Of a stretch of DNA of 64,000 bases, positions 15,026 through 25,823 are shown piece by piece (the stretch's first letter is position 1; each line of letters begins with the position of its first letter). Below the pieces are notes generated by a model that worked only from the letters and a program-made list of their open reading frames with translations, was not told the origin of the DNA and searched no databases. Position numbers and translations under genes: made by a program. The stretch is taken from assembly GCF_022829445.1 (NCBI RefSeq), contig NZ_JAKSXY010000106.1, positions 1-64,000 of the forward strand. The letters run 5' to 3'. The stretch comes from Methylobacterium sp. J-068 (GTDB lineage Bacteria > Pseudomonadota > Alphaproteobacteria > Rhizobiales > Beijerinckiaceae).

Positions 15026-16269
15026 TCAGCGGCGCCACGCGCGGGCAAGGCCTCGGCGATGCCCTGGCCCGACACCTGACGGACGCGGAGAACGACGAGG
15101 TCGTGGTCGTCCCCGCCCGCGGCCTCGCAAGCATGGACCTGACCGGACAGATCCGCGAACTGGTCGCCGTCTCCCTCGGAGGCCGGACGGACCGCCCCGT
15201 CTATCATGTCCACGTCGACCCGGATCACGGCATCCCCGACGAAGCCGGCGCGCGGGCGCTGTTCTGGTCGCTGTTCGAAAAGGAATTCGGCCTGCGGGAC
15301 CAACCCTACTGCGGCGTCGAGCACGTCAAGCACGGCCGCCGCCACGAGCACCGCATCTATGGCCTCGTGCGCACCGACGGCTCCGTCGTCGATCTGGCCT
15401 GGGATTACCCGAGACGCGAAAAGTGTTCCCGCATCGTCGAGCATGCCTATGGCGTGCCGCCGGTGCCGTCGAAGCATGCCCGCGCGATCGAGCGTCGCCT
15501 GCGAACGGAGGGTCGCCACGACGTCGCCGACTGGCTCGTCGACGCGGGCGCGACCACAGCGGCGCGTCCGATCGCGCCGCTCACGCCGACGGAACGCCTG
15601 ATCCAGGACCGCACGGGGATCCTTCTCGATGACCTGCGCCGGTCGGCCCTGGCGGCCTGGCGCGCCAGCGACGACGCCGCATCGTTCGTTGCCGCGCTGC
15701 GGGCCCGTGGGCTCGACCTGCGGGAGGGACGGGTCGGCGCCGTCATCGTCGATGCGAGCGGGACAACGCATCTTGCCACCCGCCTCATCGGCGCGGCGGC
15801 ACGGCGTCTCGAAGGCGCCCGCATCCCGGCAGTGGTCGTGCGGGCGCGCCTAACCGGCTTTGAATTGAGGGAGACATTACATGGACGCCGAGATCGTGCG
15901 ACGCCTCGACAGGCAGGACCGGGCGTTGGGAGCCATCCTAGCGGCGCTGGAGCCCCCGGGGGCCGAGACGGAAGCGTCGGCATTCGACGAATTGGTGGAG
16001 GTCCTGGCCGACCTGACGGTGGCGGTCGCGGACGTGACGGCCGCGATCCAGACACTGCGCTCGGAAGGCTCCGTGCGCTTCCCGCAGGTCGGACGATGAT
16101 TTTGCATCGACGCCTCGCGGGCCTCGACATTACCCTCGACCGGTACGGTGCGGATGTCGGGCGTGCCCGATCGGCGACGGATCGAATGGAGGCCGAGCGC
16201 GCCTATGAAAGCCGCCGGGCTTGGCTGTTGTGGGGCAAGACGGATATCTGGGGCCTGCCGCTTACATGA
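15022..16269 (+). CDS. VirD2-like relaxase/mobilisation nuclease
   Basis: The GTG start overlaps the stop of the upstream gene. Residues 1-280 match the VirD2-like relaxases found in alphaproteobacterial chromosomes: GQGLGDALARHL at the place of the nicking Tyr, RGLASMDLTGQIRELVAVS, VYHVHVDPDHGI, and the metal-binding HGRRHEHRIYGLVRTDG. The expected Tyr position holds His (ARHL), as I recall for many members. After about residue 286 (DNA 15880) the translation becomes Gly/Arg-rich because another gene (15881-16099) is read in a different frame there. The final 57 codons (from an ATG at 16096) look protein-like again and may be a separate small gene. The true C-terminus is therefore uncertain. 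Confidence 0.7.
   Translation: MISGATRGQGLGDALARHLTDAENDEVVVVPARGLASMDLTGQIRELVAVSLGGRTDRPVYHVHVDPDHGIPDEAGARALFWSLFEKEFGLRDQPYCGVEHVKHGRRHEHRIYGLVRTDGSVVDLAWDYPRREKCSRIVEHAYGVPPVPSKHARAIERRLRTEGRHDVADWLVDAGATTAARPIAPLTPTERLIQDRTGILLDDLRRSALAAWRASDDAASFVAALRARGLDLREGRVGAVIVDASGTTHLATRLIGAAARRLEGARIPAVVVRARLTGFELRETLHGRRDRATPRQAGPGVGSHPSGAGAPGGRDGSVGIRRIGGGPGRPDGGGRGRDGRDPDTALGRLRALPAGRTMILHRRLAGLDITLDRYGADVGRARSATDRMEAERAYESRRAWLLWGKTDIWGLPLT
15881..16099 (+). CDS. Small coiled-coil protein in the mobilisation cluster
   Basis: A 72-residue protein, starting MDAEIVRRLDRQDRALGAIL, with a clear ribosome site (gagggagac) seven bases ahead. It is almost entirely helical and acidic (FDELVEVLADLTVAVADVTAAI), so it may form a coiled coil. 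It lies in a different frame within the long relaxase frame; its amino-acid content is far more natural than the overlapping translation. Its stop overlaps an ATG at 16096 (ATGA), which would start a 57-residue product MILHRRLAGLDITLDRYG. Function is not recognised. Confidence 0.55.
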   Translation: MDAEIVRRLDRQDRALGAILAALEPPGAETEASAFDELVEVLADLTVAVADVTAAIQTLRSEGSVRFPQVGR

Positions 16270-16306
16270 CGCGGTCGTCTGGAAGGGCAGGTCCGCTCGT
16301 CGGCGC

Positions 16307-18424
16307 TTAGCCGGCCAGGATGCGTTTCCGGCGTCTCCAGGTGGCGGCCTTCCGCAGCGTGCGGGCAAGCTCGTCGACCGAGTACGGCTTGTGCAGGAGC
16401 TCGAAGCCGTAGGTCCCGTTCTGCGCCAGCACGTGGCTGTAGCCCGAGGTCAGGACGACCGGGAGATCCTCGTGGAGGCGCCGGATCTCCTGCCCCAACT
16501 CGATCCCGTTCATGCCGGGCATCACGACGTCGGAGAACACCACATCGAACCGGACGGCGTCGATCCGCAGCTCGGCCAGCGCGGCCTCGGCGTTGGCCGC
16601 CCAGACCGTGCGATAGCCCAACTCGCCGAGTGCACCGGTGGTGAAGGAGCCAACGTCGGCGTTGTCCTCGACCACGAGAATGCACATGCCATGGCCGTCG
16701 ATGGCCGCCTCCGGGTCGGCCTCGACCACGCCTGCCCGGCTCATGCCGGCGACCCTCGGCAAGGTCAGGATGAAGGTCGTTCCTTCGCCCGGCTGGCTCG
16801 TCACGCGGATCTCCCCGCCGGACTGCTTGGCGAAGCCGAACACCTGACTAAGGCCGAGCCCAGTCCCGTGGCCTACCTCCTTGGTCGTGAAGAACGGCTC
16901 GAAAATCCGCTGAAGGTCGCCCGGCGGGATCCCGCAGCCATCGTCCATGACCGAGACCGTGACGACGCCGGGATCGCCGGCATTCGCGCCCCCGGTCGCC
17001 GCGACCTCGACGGACAGCTCGCCCCGGCCCGCCATCGCGTCACGGGCGTTCACGGCCAGGTTGACGATGGCGGTGTCGAACTGGCTCGGGTCGGCGTCGA
17101 CGAAGCACGGCTCGTCGGGTGCCCGGACGACAATCGCGATGCCGTTGCCCGTGAGCGAGCCGACCATGTCCGCGATCGCGGTCACGCTCTGACCGACGTC
17201 GAAAACCTCCGGCTTGAGGGCTTGGCGGCGTGCGAAGGCGAGGAGCTGACCGGTGAGCTTGGTGGCGCGTGCCGCCGTGTCCGCGATGGCGTCGACGTAG
17301 CGCAGGCGGCGCTCCTCCGGCAGGTCGGGTCGGCGCAGGAGTTCGCTGGACGAGCGGATCACGGTGAGCAGGTTGTTGAAGTCGTGGGCGACGCCCCCGG
17401 TCAGCTGGCCGATGGCCTCCATCTTCTGGGCTTGGCGCAGCGTGTCCTCGACCTGGATGCGCTCGCGGGTCGCGGCCTCCAGGGCCGCGGAGCGCATCGC
17501 GAGATCCCGTTCGAGCTCGGCCTTGGCGTCGGAGAGCACGTCGTTGCGTGACCTTCGCTCCCGGTCGAGCTCGTCCTGCACGCGGCCGTCCCGCAGGATG
17601 AGGATGCCAAGGGAGGCCACCGTCAGCGAGACGAGGAGGGCCATCGCCATCCCCGGTCCGACCGTGTCGGCATCCGTCGCGCGCAGGAGGATGCCCCCGG
17701 CAACCGGGATCATGAGGGTCAGGCCGAGCTGTCTCCGGGTCGCGCCGCCGCCGGCCAGGTTGGAAGCGACCACGGCGCCCCAGCCGCGGTCGAAGCGCAC
17801 GACGACGGCGGCGAGGCCGAGCACGAACAGTGCCGCCGCGGTGTGCAGGGCGATGGTATCGAACGGGCCGAACGCATAGAGGTCCCGTACGCCGTAGGCG
17901 TAGCCGATCAGCGCGAGGCCGCCGATGCCTGCGCCGAGGATCGCAGATACGTTCCCTGGTGTCACGCGACCGATGCCGGCACGTCCGCCGACCTGGAAAC
18001 TGAACGACACGAGGAAGAGACCGACCGCTGTGGCGATGGACGTTCGTCCGGCCATCTCGGGGTCGTAGGCGAACAGGCGCTCGGCCAGTACCGGGCCGAG
18101 GAGATCCTCGCCGGCCCAGGCGTGGCACAGGAGGACCGCGATCGACCCCGCCAGGACGACGGCCCCGAAGGTTCGCGCCGCACCGCGCCAGCCGAGGCGT
18201 TCGGCCACCAGCGCGCCGCCGATCAGGCCGATCTCGGTAGCGGTGAGCACCGACATCGCCTGAAGGCTCGGATGCAACATCGTGAGAATGGGCTGGCGCA
18301 GTCCGTAACCGGCGAGCACGAGGAGGCCGACGACGATGCCCGTGGCGCCGCTCAGCCTCACGAACAGGTCGAGGCGGCGGGCAACGCGTTCGTTGGCGGG
18401 AACGAACGCGGTCGGGACCGTCAC
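16307..18424 (-). CDS. Membrane-bound hybrid histidine kinase (HK1)
   Basis: About 705 residues from a GTG at 18424 (the frame extends 27 codons further). Residues about 15-290 hold roughly eight hydrophobic segments, a MASE-like membrane sensor. A coiled linker ([20 protein letters not shown]) leads to the kinase: H-box [13 protein letters not shown] (His near residue 347), N-box [11 protein letters not shown]-boxes DDGCGIPPG and [12 protein letters not shown]. The C-terminal receiver has its Asp in [12 protein letters not shown] (near residue 630) and the Lys in LLHKPYS. Kinase and receiver closely resemble those of HK4 (27203-29119), so they are probably duplicates with different sensors. 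No DNA-binding output partner is nearby. Confidence 0.85.
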   Translation of the reverse strand: MTVPTAFVPANERVARRLDLFVRLSGATGIVVGLLVLAGYGLRQPILTMLHPSLQAMSVLTATEIGLIGGALVAERLGWRGAARTFGAVVLAGSIAVLLCHAWAGEDLLGPVLAERLFAYDPEMAGRTSIATAVGLFLVSFSFQVGGRAGIGRVTPGNVSAILGAGIGGLALIGYAYGVRDLYAFGPFDTIALHTAAALFVLGLAAVVVRFDRGWGAVVASNLAGGGATRRQLGLTLMIPVAGGILLRATDADTVGPGMAMALLVSLTVASLGILILRDGRVQDELDRERRSRNDVLSDAKAELERDLAMRSAALEAATRERIQVEDTLRQAQKMEAIGQLTGGVAHDFNNLLTVIRSSSELLRRPDLPEERRLRYVDAIADTAARATKLTGQLLAFARRQALKPEVFDVGQSVTAIADMVGSLTGNGIAIVVRAPDEPCFVDADPSQFDTAIVNLAVNARDAMAGRGELSVEVAATGGANAGDPGVVTVSVMDDGCGIPPGDLQRIFEPFFTTKEVGHGTGLGLSQVFGFAKQSGGEIRVTSQPGEGTTFILTLPRVAGMSRAGVVEADPEAAIDGHGMCILVVEDNADVGSFTTGALGELGYRTVWAANAEAALAELRIDAVRFDVVFSDVVMPGMNGIELGQEIRRLHEDLPVVLTSGYSHVLAQNGTYGFELLHKPYSVDELARTLRKAATWRRRKRILAG

Positions 18425-18904
18425 GTCGACGATGCTTCGGTCTGGGTAGGTACGGCGGGGTTCCCCCGCGCCTGGATCAGACCGGCCATCTCGATGTCTC
18501 CGCAAGCCTCATGGGGCGTCGCGATCGACGCCCTTCGTTCCAGCTGCCGGAGTACCGATGGACGCGGTATATCCGCGCCGCGCCCGAGGTCCGTTTGAGT
18601 CCTGTAGCAGGCTCACCCGGAATCGCGAAATACGCGTTGGCCGCGGTGACCGCCCAAGTCCTGCGAGCCGCCTTTCCGTTCCACAGCCGTTTCTTCCGGC
18701 ACCAAGCCCGGGCCCGAACATCGCGGGTGAAGATCTTTGGCGGCCTTTGACAATGCAGCGTGGGCGTGACAGCTACCGGCATGGTCCTGACGCCTACGCG
18801 CAACGTCCCCAGCACAAGCCAACTCGACCCGTGCATCGAGGATTGCGTGTCCGGCGTTCACTGGCCGAAGCAACATCCTACCTCTCATAGCCGCACCCGA
18901 GCCG
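18425..18904. other. Divergent intergenic region between HK1 and HK2
   Basis: About 480 bp without a convincing gene. Short open frames on both strands have no homologue that I recognise. It must hold the promoters of the two divergent kinases; no clear -35/-10 pair stands out. Confidence 0.5.
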
Positions 18905-21388
18905 ATGTCAGATAGCCGCGATTTCCTCGCCGGGTCGGGCGAGATGGCGACGCTGATGCGTGCCTACGAGTGGACCGCGACGCCGCTCGGCAAGCCCGAG
19001 GGTTGGCCCTCCGGCCTGCGCACGGCGGTGCGCCTGCTCCTTAACAGCCACCACCCCATGCACATCTTCTGGGGGCCGGAGGCGACGTTCTTCTACAACG
19101 ACGGCTTCGTGCCGTCCGCAGGACCGGAGCGGCATCCCTCCGCGCTCGGCCGCCCGGCTTCGGAAAGCTGGGGGGAAATCTGGCCGGTGATCGGCTCCGA
19201 GGTCGCCAAGGTCCGCAATGGCGGCGGACATACATGGTACGAGGACCAGCATGTCCCGATCTTGCGCGAAGGTCGCGTCGAGGATGCGTACTGGACCTAC
19301 GGTTTCAGCCCGATCGACGACGAGACGGCGCCCAACGGCATCGGCGGCGTCATCTCGATCCTCACGGAGACGACCAAGCGCAAGGCCCTTGAGGCCAACC
19401 TCCGTTCCATCAACCAATCCCTCGAACGTCAGATCGTCGAACGGACGCAGGACCGCAACCGGATCTGGCAGGTCAGTCAGGATATGCTGCTGGTCAGCGA
19501 CCTTGGGGGCGTGTTCCTGAACGTCAGTCCGGCTTGGACCCGCGTGCTTGGATGGTCCGAAGCGGAACTGGTCGGCCGCACCTCCGAGTGGTTGGAGCAC
19601 CCCGACGACCGCGAGAGGACCCGCGCCGAGATCGTTCGTCTCGCCGAAAGTGGTGCCCCGACGCTGGCCTTCGAGAACCGGTTCAGGACGCGAGAAGGGG
19701 AGTACCGAGACCTATCCTGGACGGCGGTGCCGGAGGGGGATCGTTTCTACTGCGTCGCCCGCGACATCACCGAGCAGAAGGTACAGGCGGTCGAACTGGC
19801 TGCGCAGGCTCAAGAGATAGCCTTGCAGGCAGAGACCTTACGAACCTCGCGGGAGCGGCAGCGCGTCGTATTCGATCTGACCCGTCAGCTGATGGGCATC
19901 ATGCAACTGGACGGAACCCTACTGGAGGCCAATCCCGCCTCGCTGGACGCGATAGGCGCGGAGCTGGGCGACGTTGTCGGTAAGCCTTTCTGGACCACCC
20001 CTTGGTTCTCCGGAACGCCCGGCATGGGCGACGCCGTTCGGGGGGCAGTCGAAGTGGCCCGCAACGGGCAGAGCACCCGAACTGAACTGCCTCTCATCCT
20101 ACCGAATGGCGAGACCCGCATCTACGATTTCGGGATGCACCCGGTACGGGATACAAGCGGACGCGTCGTCGAGATCATGCCGGAAGCAACCGACATCACC
20201 GAGCTACGCAGGGCCGAGGAGGCGCTACGCCAATCGCAGAAGATGGAGGCTGTCGGGCAACTTACCGGCGGCTTGGCACACGACTTCAACAACCTGCTCG
20301 CGGGCATCTCCGGATCGTTGGAGATGATGCAAAACCGCATGCAGCAGGGCCGCTTCCAAGATGTCGAGCGCTACATGGCGGTGGCGCAAGGAGCCTCGAA
20401 GCGTGCCGCCTCCCTGACCCATCGCCTACTGGCCTTCTCGCGCCGCCAGACGCTCGATCCAAAAACCACCGATGTGAACCGCCTCGTCTGGGGCATGCAT
20501 GAGATGATCCAGCGCACGGTCGGACCGAGTATCCCCGTCGAGGTGGTTGGTGCGTCCGGCCTCTGGGCCGCTCTCGTGGACCCGCCGCAGCTTGAGAACG
20601 CGCTGCTGAACCTGTGCATCAACGCCCGCGACGCGATGCCGGACGGGGGGCGCATCACGATCGAGACACACAACAAGTGGATCGACGAGCGCGTCTCCCG
20701 CAAGCTTAACATTCCGGAAGGTCAGTACCTCTCCCTGTGCGTGACTGACACCGGCACCGGGATGACCCCGGACGTGATCGCTCGGGTGTTCGAGCCGTTC
20801 TTCACGACGAAACCCATGGGCGAGGGCACTGGCCTCGGCCTGTCGATGATCTACGGCTTCGCCCAGCAGTCAGGCGGGCAGGTGCGCATCTATTCCGAGG
20901 TCGGCGAGGGTAGCACCGTGTGCATCTACCTGCCGCGCCACTACGGCAAGATCGAGGACGAGGAAGGTGCCGCCAAGCTCGTTGCGCTGGATCGGTCTGA
21001 TCAGGGAGAGACGGTGCTGGTGGTAGACGACGAGCCGTCCGTGCGGATGCTCATCACCGACATCTTGGAAGACCTCGGTTACCTCGCCATCGAGGCGAGC
21101 GACAGCGCGGCAGGGTTGAAGGTGCTTCAGTCGGATGTACGCATCGACCTGCTGGTCACGGACGTGGGCCTGCCGGGCGGCATGAACGGGCGGCAGATGT
21201 CCGACGCGGCGCATGTGTCCCGGCCGGACCTCAAGGTCCTGTTCATCACCGGCTACGCGGAAAATGCGATCCTCGGCAACGGGACGCTTCCGCCGGGCAT
21301 GTCGGTCCTGACCAAACCGTTCGCGATGGACGCGATGGCGACGCGCATCCGTTCGCTGATCGAGACGGGCAAAGAGGCCAAACGGTAG
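18905..21388 (+). CDS. PAS-domain hybrid histidine kinase (HK2)
   Basis: An 827-residue soluble protein. Residues about 10-170 are a PAS-like sensor seen in Methylobacterium kinases (MRAYEWTATPLGKPEGWP; HPMHIFWGPEATFFYND). Two more PAS units follow (about 190-300 with LGWSEAELVGRT, and about 320-430). The kinase has [13 protein letters not shown] (His near 459), NLCINARDAMPDGG and GTGLGLSMIYGF. The C-terminal receiver has LLVTDVGLPGG (Asp near 753) and the Lys in LTKPFAMD. With three PAS units and no membrane span it should sense a cytoplasmic cue. It stands alone between two long spacers. Confidence 0.87.
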   Translation: MSDSRDFLAGSGEMATLMRAYEWTATPLGKPEGWPSGLRTAVRLLLNSHHPMHIFWGPEATFFYNDGFVPSAGPERHPSALGRPASESWGEIWPVIGSEVAKVRNGGGHTWYEDQHVPILREGRVEDAYWTYGFSPIDDETAPNGIGGVISILTETTKRKALEANLRSINQSLERQIVERTQDRNRIWQVSQDMLLVSDLGGVFLNVSPAWTRVLGWSEAELVGRTSEWLEHPDDRERTRAEIVRLAESGAPTLAFENRFRTREGEYRDLSWTAVPEGDRFYCVARDITEQKVQAVELAAQAQEIALQAETLRTSRERQRVVFDLTRQLMGIMQLDGTLLEANPASLDAIGAELGDVVGKPFWTTPWFSGTPGMGDAVRGAVEVARNGQSTRTELPLILPNGETRIYDFGMHPVRDTSGRVVEIMPEATDITELRRAEEALRQSQKMEAVGQLTGGLAHDFNNLLAGISGSLEMMQNRMQQGRFQDVERYMAVAQGASKRAASLTHRLLAFSRRQTLDPKTTDVNRLVWGMHEMIQRTVGPSIPVEVVGASGLWAALVDPPQLENALLNLCINARDAMPDGGRITIETHNKWIDERVSRKLNIPEGQYLSLCVTDTGTGMTPDVIARVFEPFFTTKPMGEGTGLGLSMIYGFAQQSGGQVRIYSEVGEGSTVCIYLPRHYGKIEDEEGAAKLVALDRSDQGETVLVVDDEPSVRMLITDILEDLGYLAIEASDSAAGLKVLQSDVRIDLLVTDVGLPGGMNGRQMSDAAHVSRPDLKVLFITGYAENAILGNGTLPPGMSVLTKPFAMDAMATRIRSLIETGKEAKR

Positions 21389-22017
21389 AGGCAGGATCGT
21401 CCGCTCTCAGGAGGCTTCAGCCATCGGCCGCGAGGCAGTCGGACTTCTGCAACGCACCCCGAACCGAAGTTTCCTAACGGCTGACGAACGGCCGCTATGG
21501 AGGAATGCTGACTGCGCCTCCGGTGGCCGGGTCAGGTCGGAGGCGGAAGGTCCGCTTCCGGGCGAAGCTTCGGCGACCACCCCCACCCAACTCGGTCAAC
21601 CCGGCGTGTCCGATAGACGATCGCCGAGCGGACGCCGCCTCCCGGCCTGACACGTGACCTCCCCGTCCCTGGGCGGCAGTGTCTCACAGGATCCGTACGA
21701 AGGATTTCTCGATGACGGAGGGACTATCGGACGAATGTTCCCGACGTTCCCATGGTCGATGCCCGGAGTGGCGGTCTCTTCGTCGGGGCTCGTCATGGGA
21801 TCCCGACCCGCATGGACCGGTTACATGGCTGCGCGGGTGGCCCACAAGAGGCATTTCCAGCTCGAAGATCGGATGCCGGACCGTGCGCAGGGGGCCCGGG
21901 CGACACCGCATTTCCCTCGCAATCGCCCGGTAATCGTCTAGACGCAATTGAGCCGACGCACCGTTCATGGCCCCCGGGCCGAGACGTCGCTTCTTGGTCC
22001 TCCCCCCGGAAGGCCGA
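21389..22017. other. Non-coding stretch between HK2 and HK3
   Basis: About 630 bp. Short overlapping open frames are present in several registers but none has a ribosome site or recognisable domain. I see no RNA gene here. It could hold a decayed gene. Confidence 0.45.
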
Positions 22018-24266
22018 TGCGAACCCGGCACGGACCCGACATGACCAAGCACCTCGTCGCCCGCGCCAACATTCTCGTCTTCGCGGTGCTGCTCGCCATC
22101 CTGGGCCTGGTCGGAGGAGCCACCTGGGAACGGTTGGGGGCCGCGCGCGAGGCGAGGCAGTGGTCCCAACACAGCTTCGGCGTGGTGGCGGCGATGAAGG
22201 ATCTCGCCATCGCCCTGCGCGATGCGGAGACCGGGCAACGCGGCTTCCTCCTGACCGGCAAGGACGACTACCTGACGCCCTACAACGAGGCGCGGGACCG
22301 CATCGGCCTTCTGCAAGGCGAGCTTCAGAAGCTCACTGCGGACAACCCGGTCCAGCAGCGTCGGCTGCGCGACATCTCCCCCGTGATCCAGCTGAAGCTG
22401 GAGGAACTTGGGCAGACTGTGCAACTGCGGCGTGACGTCGGGATCGATGCCGCCCTGCGCATCGTCAATACGGACGCCGGCCGCGACCACCAGAAGCGGG
22501 CCGAGGGCATCCTCGGGGCCATGCTGGACGAGGAGGAGAGCCTGCTCGAAACCCGCCTGCGCGAGAACGATGCCCGCGCGGCCTGGGTACGCTGGCTGGT
22601 ACTCGGCGGGGCCGGCCTCGCCATGCTCGCCCTGCTGCTCGCGGCACGCCTCCTCAACAAGGCCTGGGCACATTCCCAACGGGTCGAGGCCGAGCAGCGT
22701 ACGCTGGCCCTTCGCCTGCGCGCGTCCCTCGACAGCTTGAGCCAGGGCATCGCCGTGTTCGGTGCCGACCGCGGGCTGACGAACTGGAACCACTGCTTCC
22801 AGGCGTTGCTCGACGTCCCGAAGGCGATGTTGCGTCCGGGCACGCCCTATGCCGCCCTCGCCGAGCACACCTCCGAGGCCGGCCGTCCGGCGCTGGAGAC
22901 CGAAGGGCAGGTCCGCCATGGCCGGAGCATTCCCGGCGAACCCGTGGTCTACGAGCGCATCCGCGCGGACGATCACCATCTGGAGCTTCGCAGGACGCCC
23001 ATGCCCGACGGCGGCTTCGTGCTCACCGTGACCGACATGACCAAGCGTGCCCAGGCCGAGGGCGTCCTGCGCGAGGCCCAGAAGATGCAGGCCATCGGCC
23101 AGTTGACCGGCGGCATCGCGCACGACTTCAACAACCTGCTGCAGGTGATCCTCGGAAACCTCGAATTCGTCCGGTCCAAGCTCGGGGGCGAGGACGCGAG
23201 ACTGCAGACCCGGATCGAGCGCGCGGCCTGGGCCGCCCAGCGTGGCGCCACGCTCACCGGCCAGCTCCTCGCCTTCGCCCGCAAGCAACCCCTGGCCCCC
23301 ACCGCCATCGATCTCTCCGCGACGATGCCGGACCTCGTCCCGCTGCTCCGCCGGACGCTCGGCGAGCACATCGAGGTGCGATACGTCGAAAGCGCGGGAC
23401 TTTGGCCGGCTATGGCCGATCCCGCGCAGCTTGAGAGCGCGGTGTTGAACCTCGCCCTCAACGCCAGGGACGCGATGCCGGGGGGCGGACGCCTGACCAT
23501 CGAGATCGGCAACAAGGTGCTCGACGCGCATTACGCCGCCAGCCACGCCGAGGTGACCGCCGGCGACTACGCCATGGTCGCGGTCTCCGACACCGGTCAT
23601 GGCATGACCCCCGACGTGGTCAAGCGCGTATTCGAGCCGTTCTTCACGACCAAGCCCGATGGCAAGGGCACCGGCCTCGGCCTCGCGATGGTGTTCGGCT
23701 TCGTGAAGCAGTCCGGCGGACACGTGAAGATCTATTCCGAGCCCGGCGAGGGCACGACGGTGAAGATCTACCTGCCCCGGGCGGTGGGCGCGGTCGCGGC
23801 GTCCTACATGCGTTCATCGGCCCCGGTGGAACTGCCTCGCGGGAACGCCACGATCCTCGTGGTCGAGGACGAGCCGGCGGTGCGCGAGATCGCCTGCGCG
23901 ATCCTCTCCGACCTCGGGTACCGCGTGCTGGAGGCGGCGGACGGCGAGGAGGGCCTCAGGGTGTTCGGGGCGCACGCCGCATCGGTCGACATGCTGCTCA
24001 CCGACGTCGTGCTGCCGGGCAAGGTCCGGGGCCGCGAGCTGTCCGAGCGGATCACCGCCCTGCGCCCCGACGTGAGGGTGCTCTTCATGTCGGGCTACAC
24101 CGAGAACTCCATCGTCCATCACGGGCGCCTCGACGACGGCGTCAGGCTGATCGGCAAGCCGTTCAAGCGCGAGCAGCTCGCCGTCAAGGTCGCCGAGACC
24201 CTTGGCCAGACGGCACCCACGGATGCCGGGGATGGCAAGGTCGTCGCCTTGCGCCCACGCGCCTGA
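22018..24266 (+). CDS. CHASE3-domain hybrid histidine kinase (HK3)
   Basis: About 749 residues from ATG 22018; ATG 22041, which begins at the first membrane segment, is an equally good start. A first membrane span ([19 protein letters not shown]) is followed by a CHASE3 sensor (about residues 40-190; [21 protein letters not shown] is its hallmark) and a second span ([21 protein letters not shown]). A PAS-like unit, kinase ([13 protein letters not shown], His near 368; [26 protein letters not shown]) and receiver ([11 protein letters not shown], Asp near 661; [10 protein letters not shown]) follow. It senses an external or periplasmic cue. No partner regulator is adjacent. Confidence 0.87.
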
Positions 24267-24529
24267 ACGCCTCCCTACGAGCCGGGCGAAGCGCATGCGG
24301 GCGCGGAATGACGGCCGGGCGTCCGAGATCCGCCGGGAGACGCGCCGGGACGCGGCATGCCACCCGGGTGCGTGCCCCACGCCGGTCCCGTCGTCGCATC
24401 GACATCGACGGCCATCGGGAACTACGTCACCGAACCGGAGGCCGGGGACAACAGTCCATGGCGAATTCCTTGGAGGATCGTAACCTATCGTACGGCGACG
24501 GATCGCGTTAGACACCGCGGAACGTCGAA

Positions 24530-25417
24530 ATGGACCACAGGATCGCCATGCACGGGGCCGAGCTACTTAGGAAGGTCGTCGTGGACGATGCCGGAGGCAT
24601 CCGCGATGCCTGGCTCGCGATCCTCGCCGCTGGCATGACGGCGCATGGCGGGCGTGCTCGGGAAGGCGAGCTCCGTACCCAGGCCGGGATCGTCGTCTCG
24701 CAGCTCGGGGAGGGGTTGGCTGCCGGCGACCTCGACGCGGACGGTTCCGGCTTCGCGCCGCTAAGGGAAACCCTCGCTGACATCTCGCGCTCGCGGGCGC
24801 TGCAAGGCTTCACGCCCACCGACACCGCCAACTTCGTTTTCTCGCTCAAAGAGCCGGTGTTCGAGGCGCTGGGCCGGGCCTGTGGATCCGGCAGCCCGGA
24901 TCTCGCCACCGGGGTCGTGTCCGCAGGCAAGCTGCTGGACCGGCTCGCGCTGCATACCATGGAGACCTTCCTGGCAAGCCGCGAGGAGGTGATCGGTCGC
25001 CAGGGGCAGGAAATCGCCGAGCTTTCCACCCCGGTCGTCCGGCTGTGGGACGGCATCCTCGCGCTGCCGCTCATCGGCACACTGGACAGTGCCCGCACCG
25101 GCGTCGTGATGGAGACCCTGCTCCAGGCGATCGTCGACGAGGAGGCGGAGATCGCCATCATCGACATCACCGGGGTGCCGACCGTCGACACCTTGGTAGC
25201 CCAGCACCTCCTGAAGACCGTCGCGGCGGCGCGGCTGATGGGCGCCGACTGCATCGTCTCCGGCATCCGGCCGCAGATCGCGCAGACCATGGTGCATCTC
25301 GGCGTCGAGCTGAACGTCGTCTCGAAGGCGACCTTGGCCGACGCCTTCGCCGTCGCTCTCAGGCGGACCGGCCGCAAGGTGGTGCGCCAGCAGGCTCCGA
25401 CCGAGGAGCGCCGCTGA
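24530..25417 (+). CDS. rsbR: RsbR-type stressosome sensor
   Basis: A 295-residue protein. The N-terminal half (about 1-150) is the helical RsbR sensor region, globin-like in known members. Residues about 165-275 are a STAS domain: VVRLWDGILALPLIGTLDSART, then IIDITGVPTVDTLVAQHLLKTV, where Thr in GVPTVDT corresponds to a site phosphorylated by RsbT. With RsbS and RsbT downstream it forms a stressosome core. It starts the operon 24530-29119. No sigma-B gene is present, so output must differ from Bacillus. Confidence 0.88.
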   Translation: MDHRIAMHGAELLRKVVVDDAGGIRDAWLAILAAGMTAHGGRAREGELRTQAGIVVSQLGEGLAAGDLDADGSGFAPLRETLADISRSRALQGFTPTDTANFVFSLKEPVFEALGRACGSGSPDLATGVVSAGKLLDRLALHTMETFLASREEVIGRQGQEIAELSTPVVRLWDGILALPLIGTLDSARTGVVMETLLQAIVDEEAEIAIIDITGVPTVDTLVAQHLLKTVAAARLMGADCIVSGIRPQIAQTMVHLGVELNVVSKATLADAFAVALRRTGRKVVRQQAPTEERR

Positions 25418-25421
25418 GGCC

Positions 25422-25823
25422 ATGGACCGTATCCCGATCCTCAAGCTGGGTGGCGTCCTCATCGTCACCATCCAGGTCGACATGCACGACCGCCTCGCGC
25501 TGGCCTTGGAGGAGGACCTGACGGCGATGATCGTGCGCACCGGCGCGCGCGGCGTGCTCATCGAGATCTCGGCCCTGGAGATCGTCGATTCCTTCATCGG
25601 GCGCATGCTCGTGAGCATCGCCGCCGTCTCGCGCGTCCTCGACGCGGAGACGGTCGTGGCCGGCATGCGCCCGGCGGTCGCCATCACGTTGGTCGAGCTC
25701 GGCCTGGAGCTGACGGGCATCAAGACCGCACTCAATGTCGAGCGGGGCATGGCGTTGGTCCAGGCCGGCCTTTCCGAGGAGGACGACGGACACGGGAGCG
25801 ACCGTGGCCGTTACGAGGACTGA
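25422..25823 (+). CDS. rsbS: RsbS-type STAS protein
   Basis: A 133-residue single STAS domain protein (ILKLGGVLIVTIQVDMHDRLAL; IEISALEIVDSFIGRMLVSIA). The Ser of IVDSFIG is the conserved phosphorylation site by which RsbT is set free from the stressosome. It starts 4 bp after rsbR, and its last 20 bases overlap the start of rsbT, so the three are made together. Confidence 0.88.
   Translation: MDRIPILKLGGVLIVTIQVDMHDRLALALEEDLTAMIVRTGARGVLIEISALEIVDSFIGRMLVSIAAVSRVLDAETVVAGMRPAVAITLVELGLELTGIKTALNVERGMALVQAGLSEEDDGHGSDRGRYED

Noticed and set aside
21684-23723. 679-residue open frame on the minus strand
   Set aside because: Antisense to HK3, and composed of reverse-frame-like sequence.
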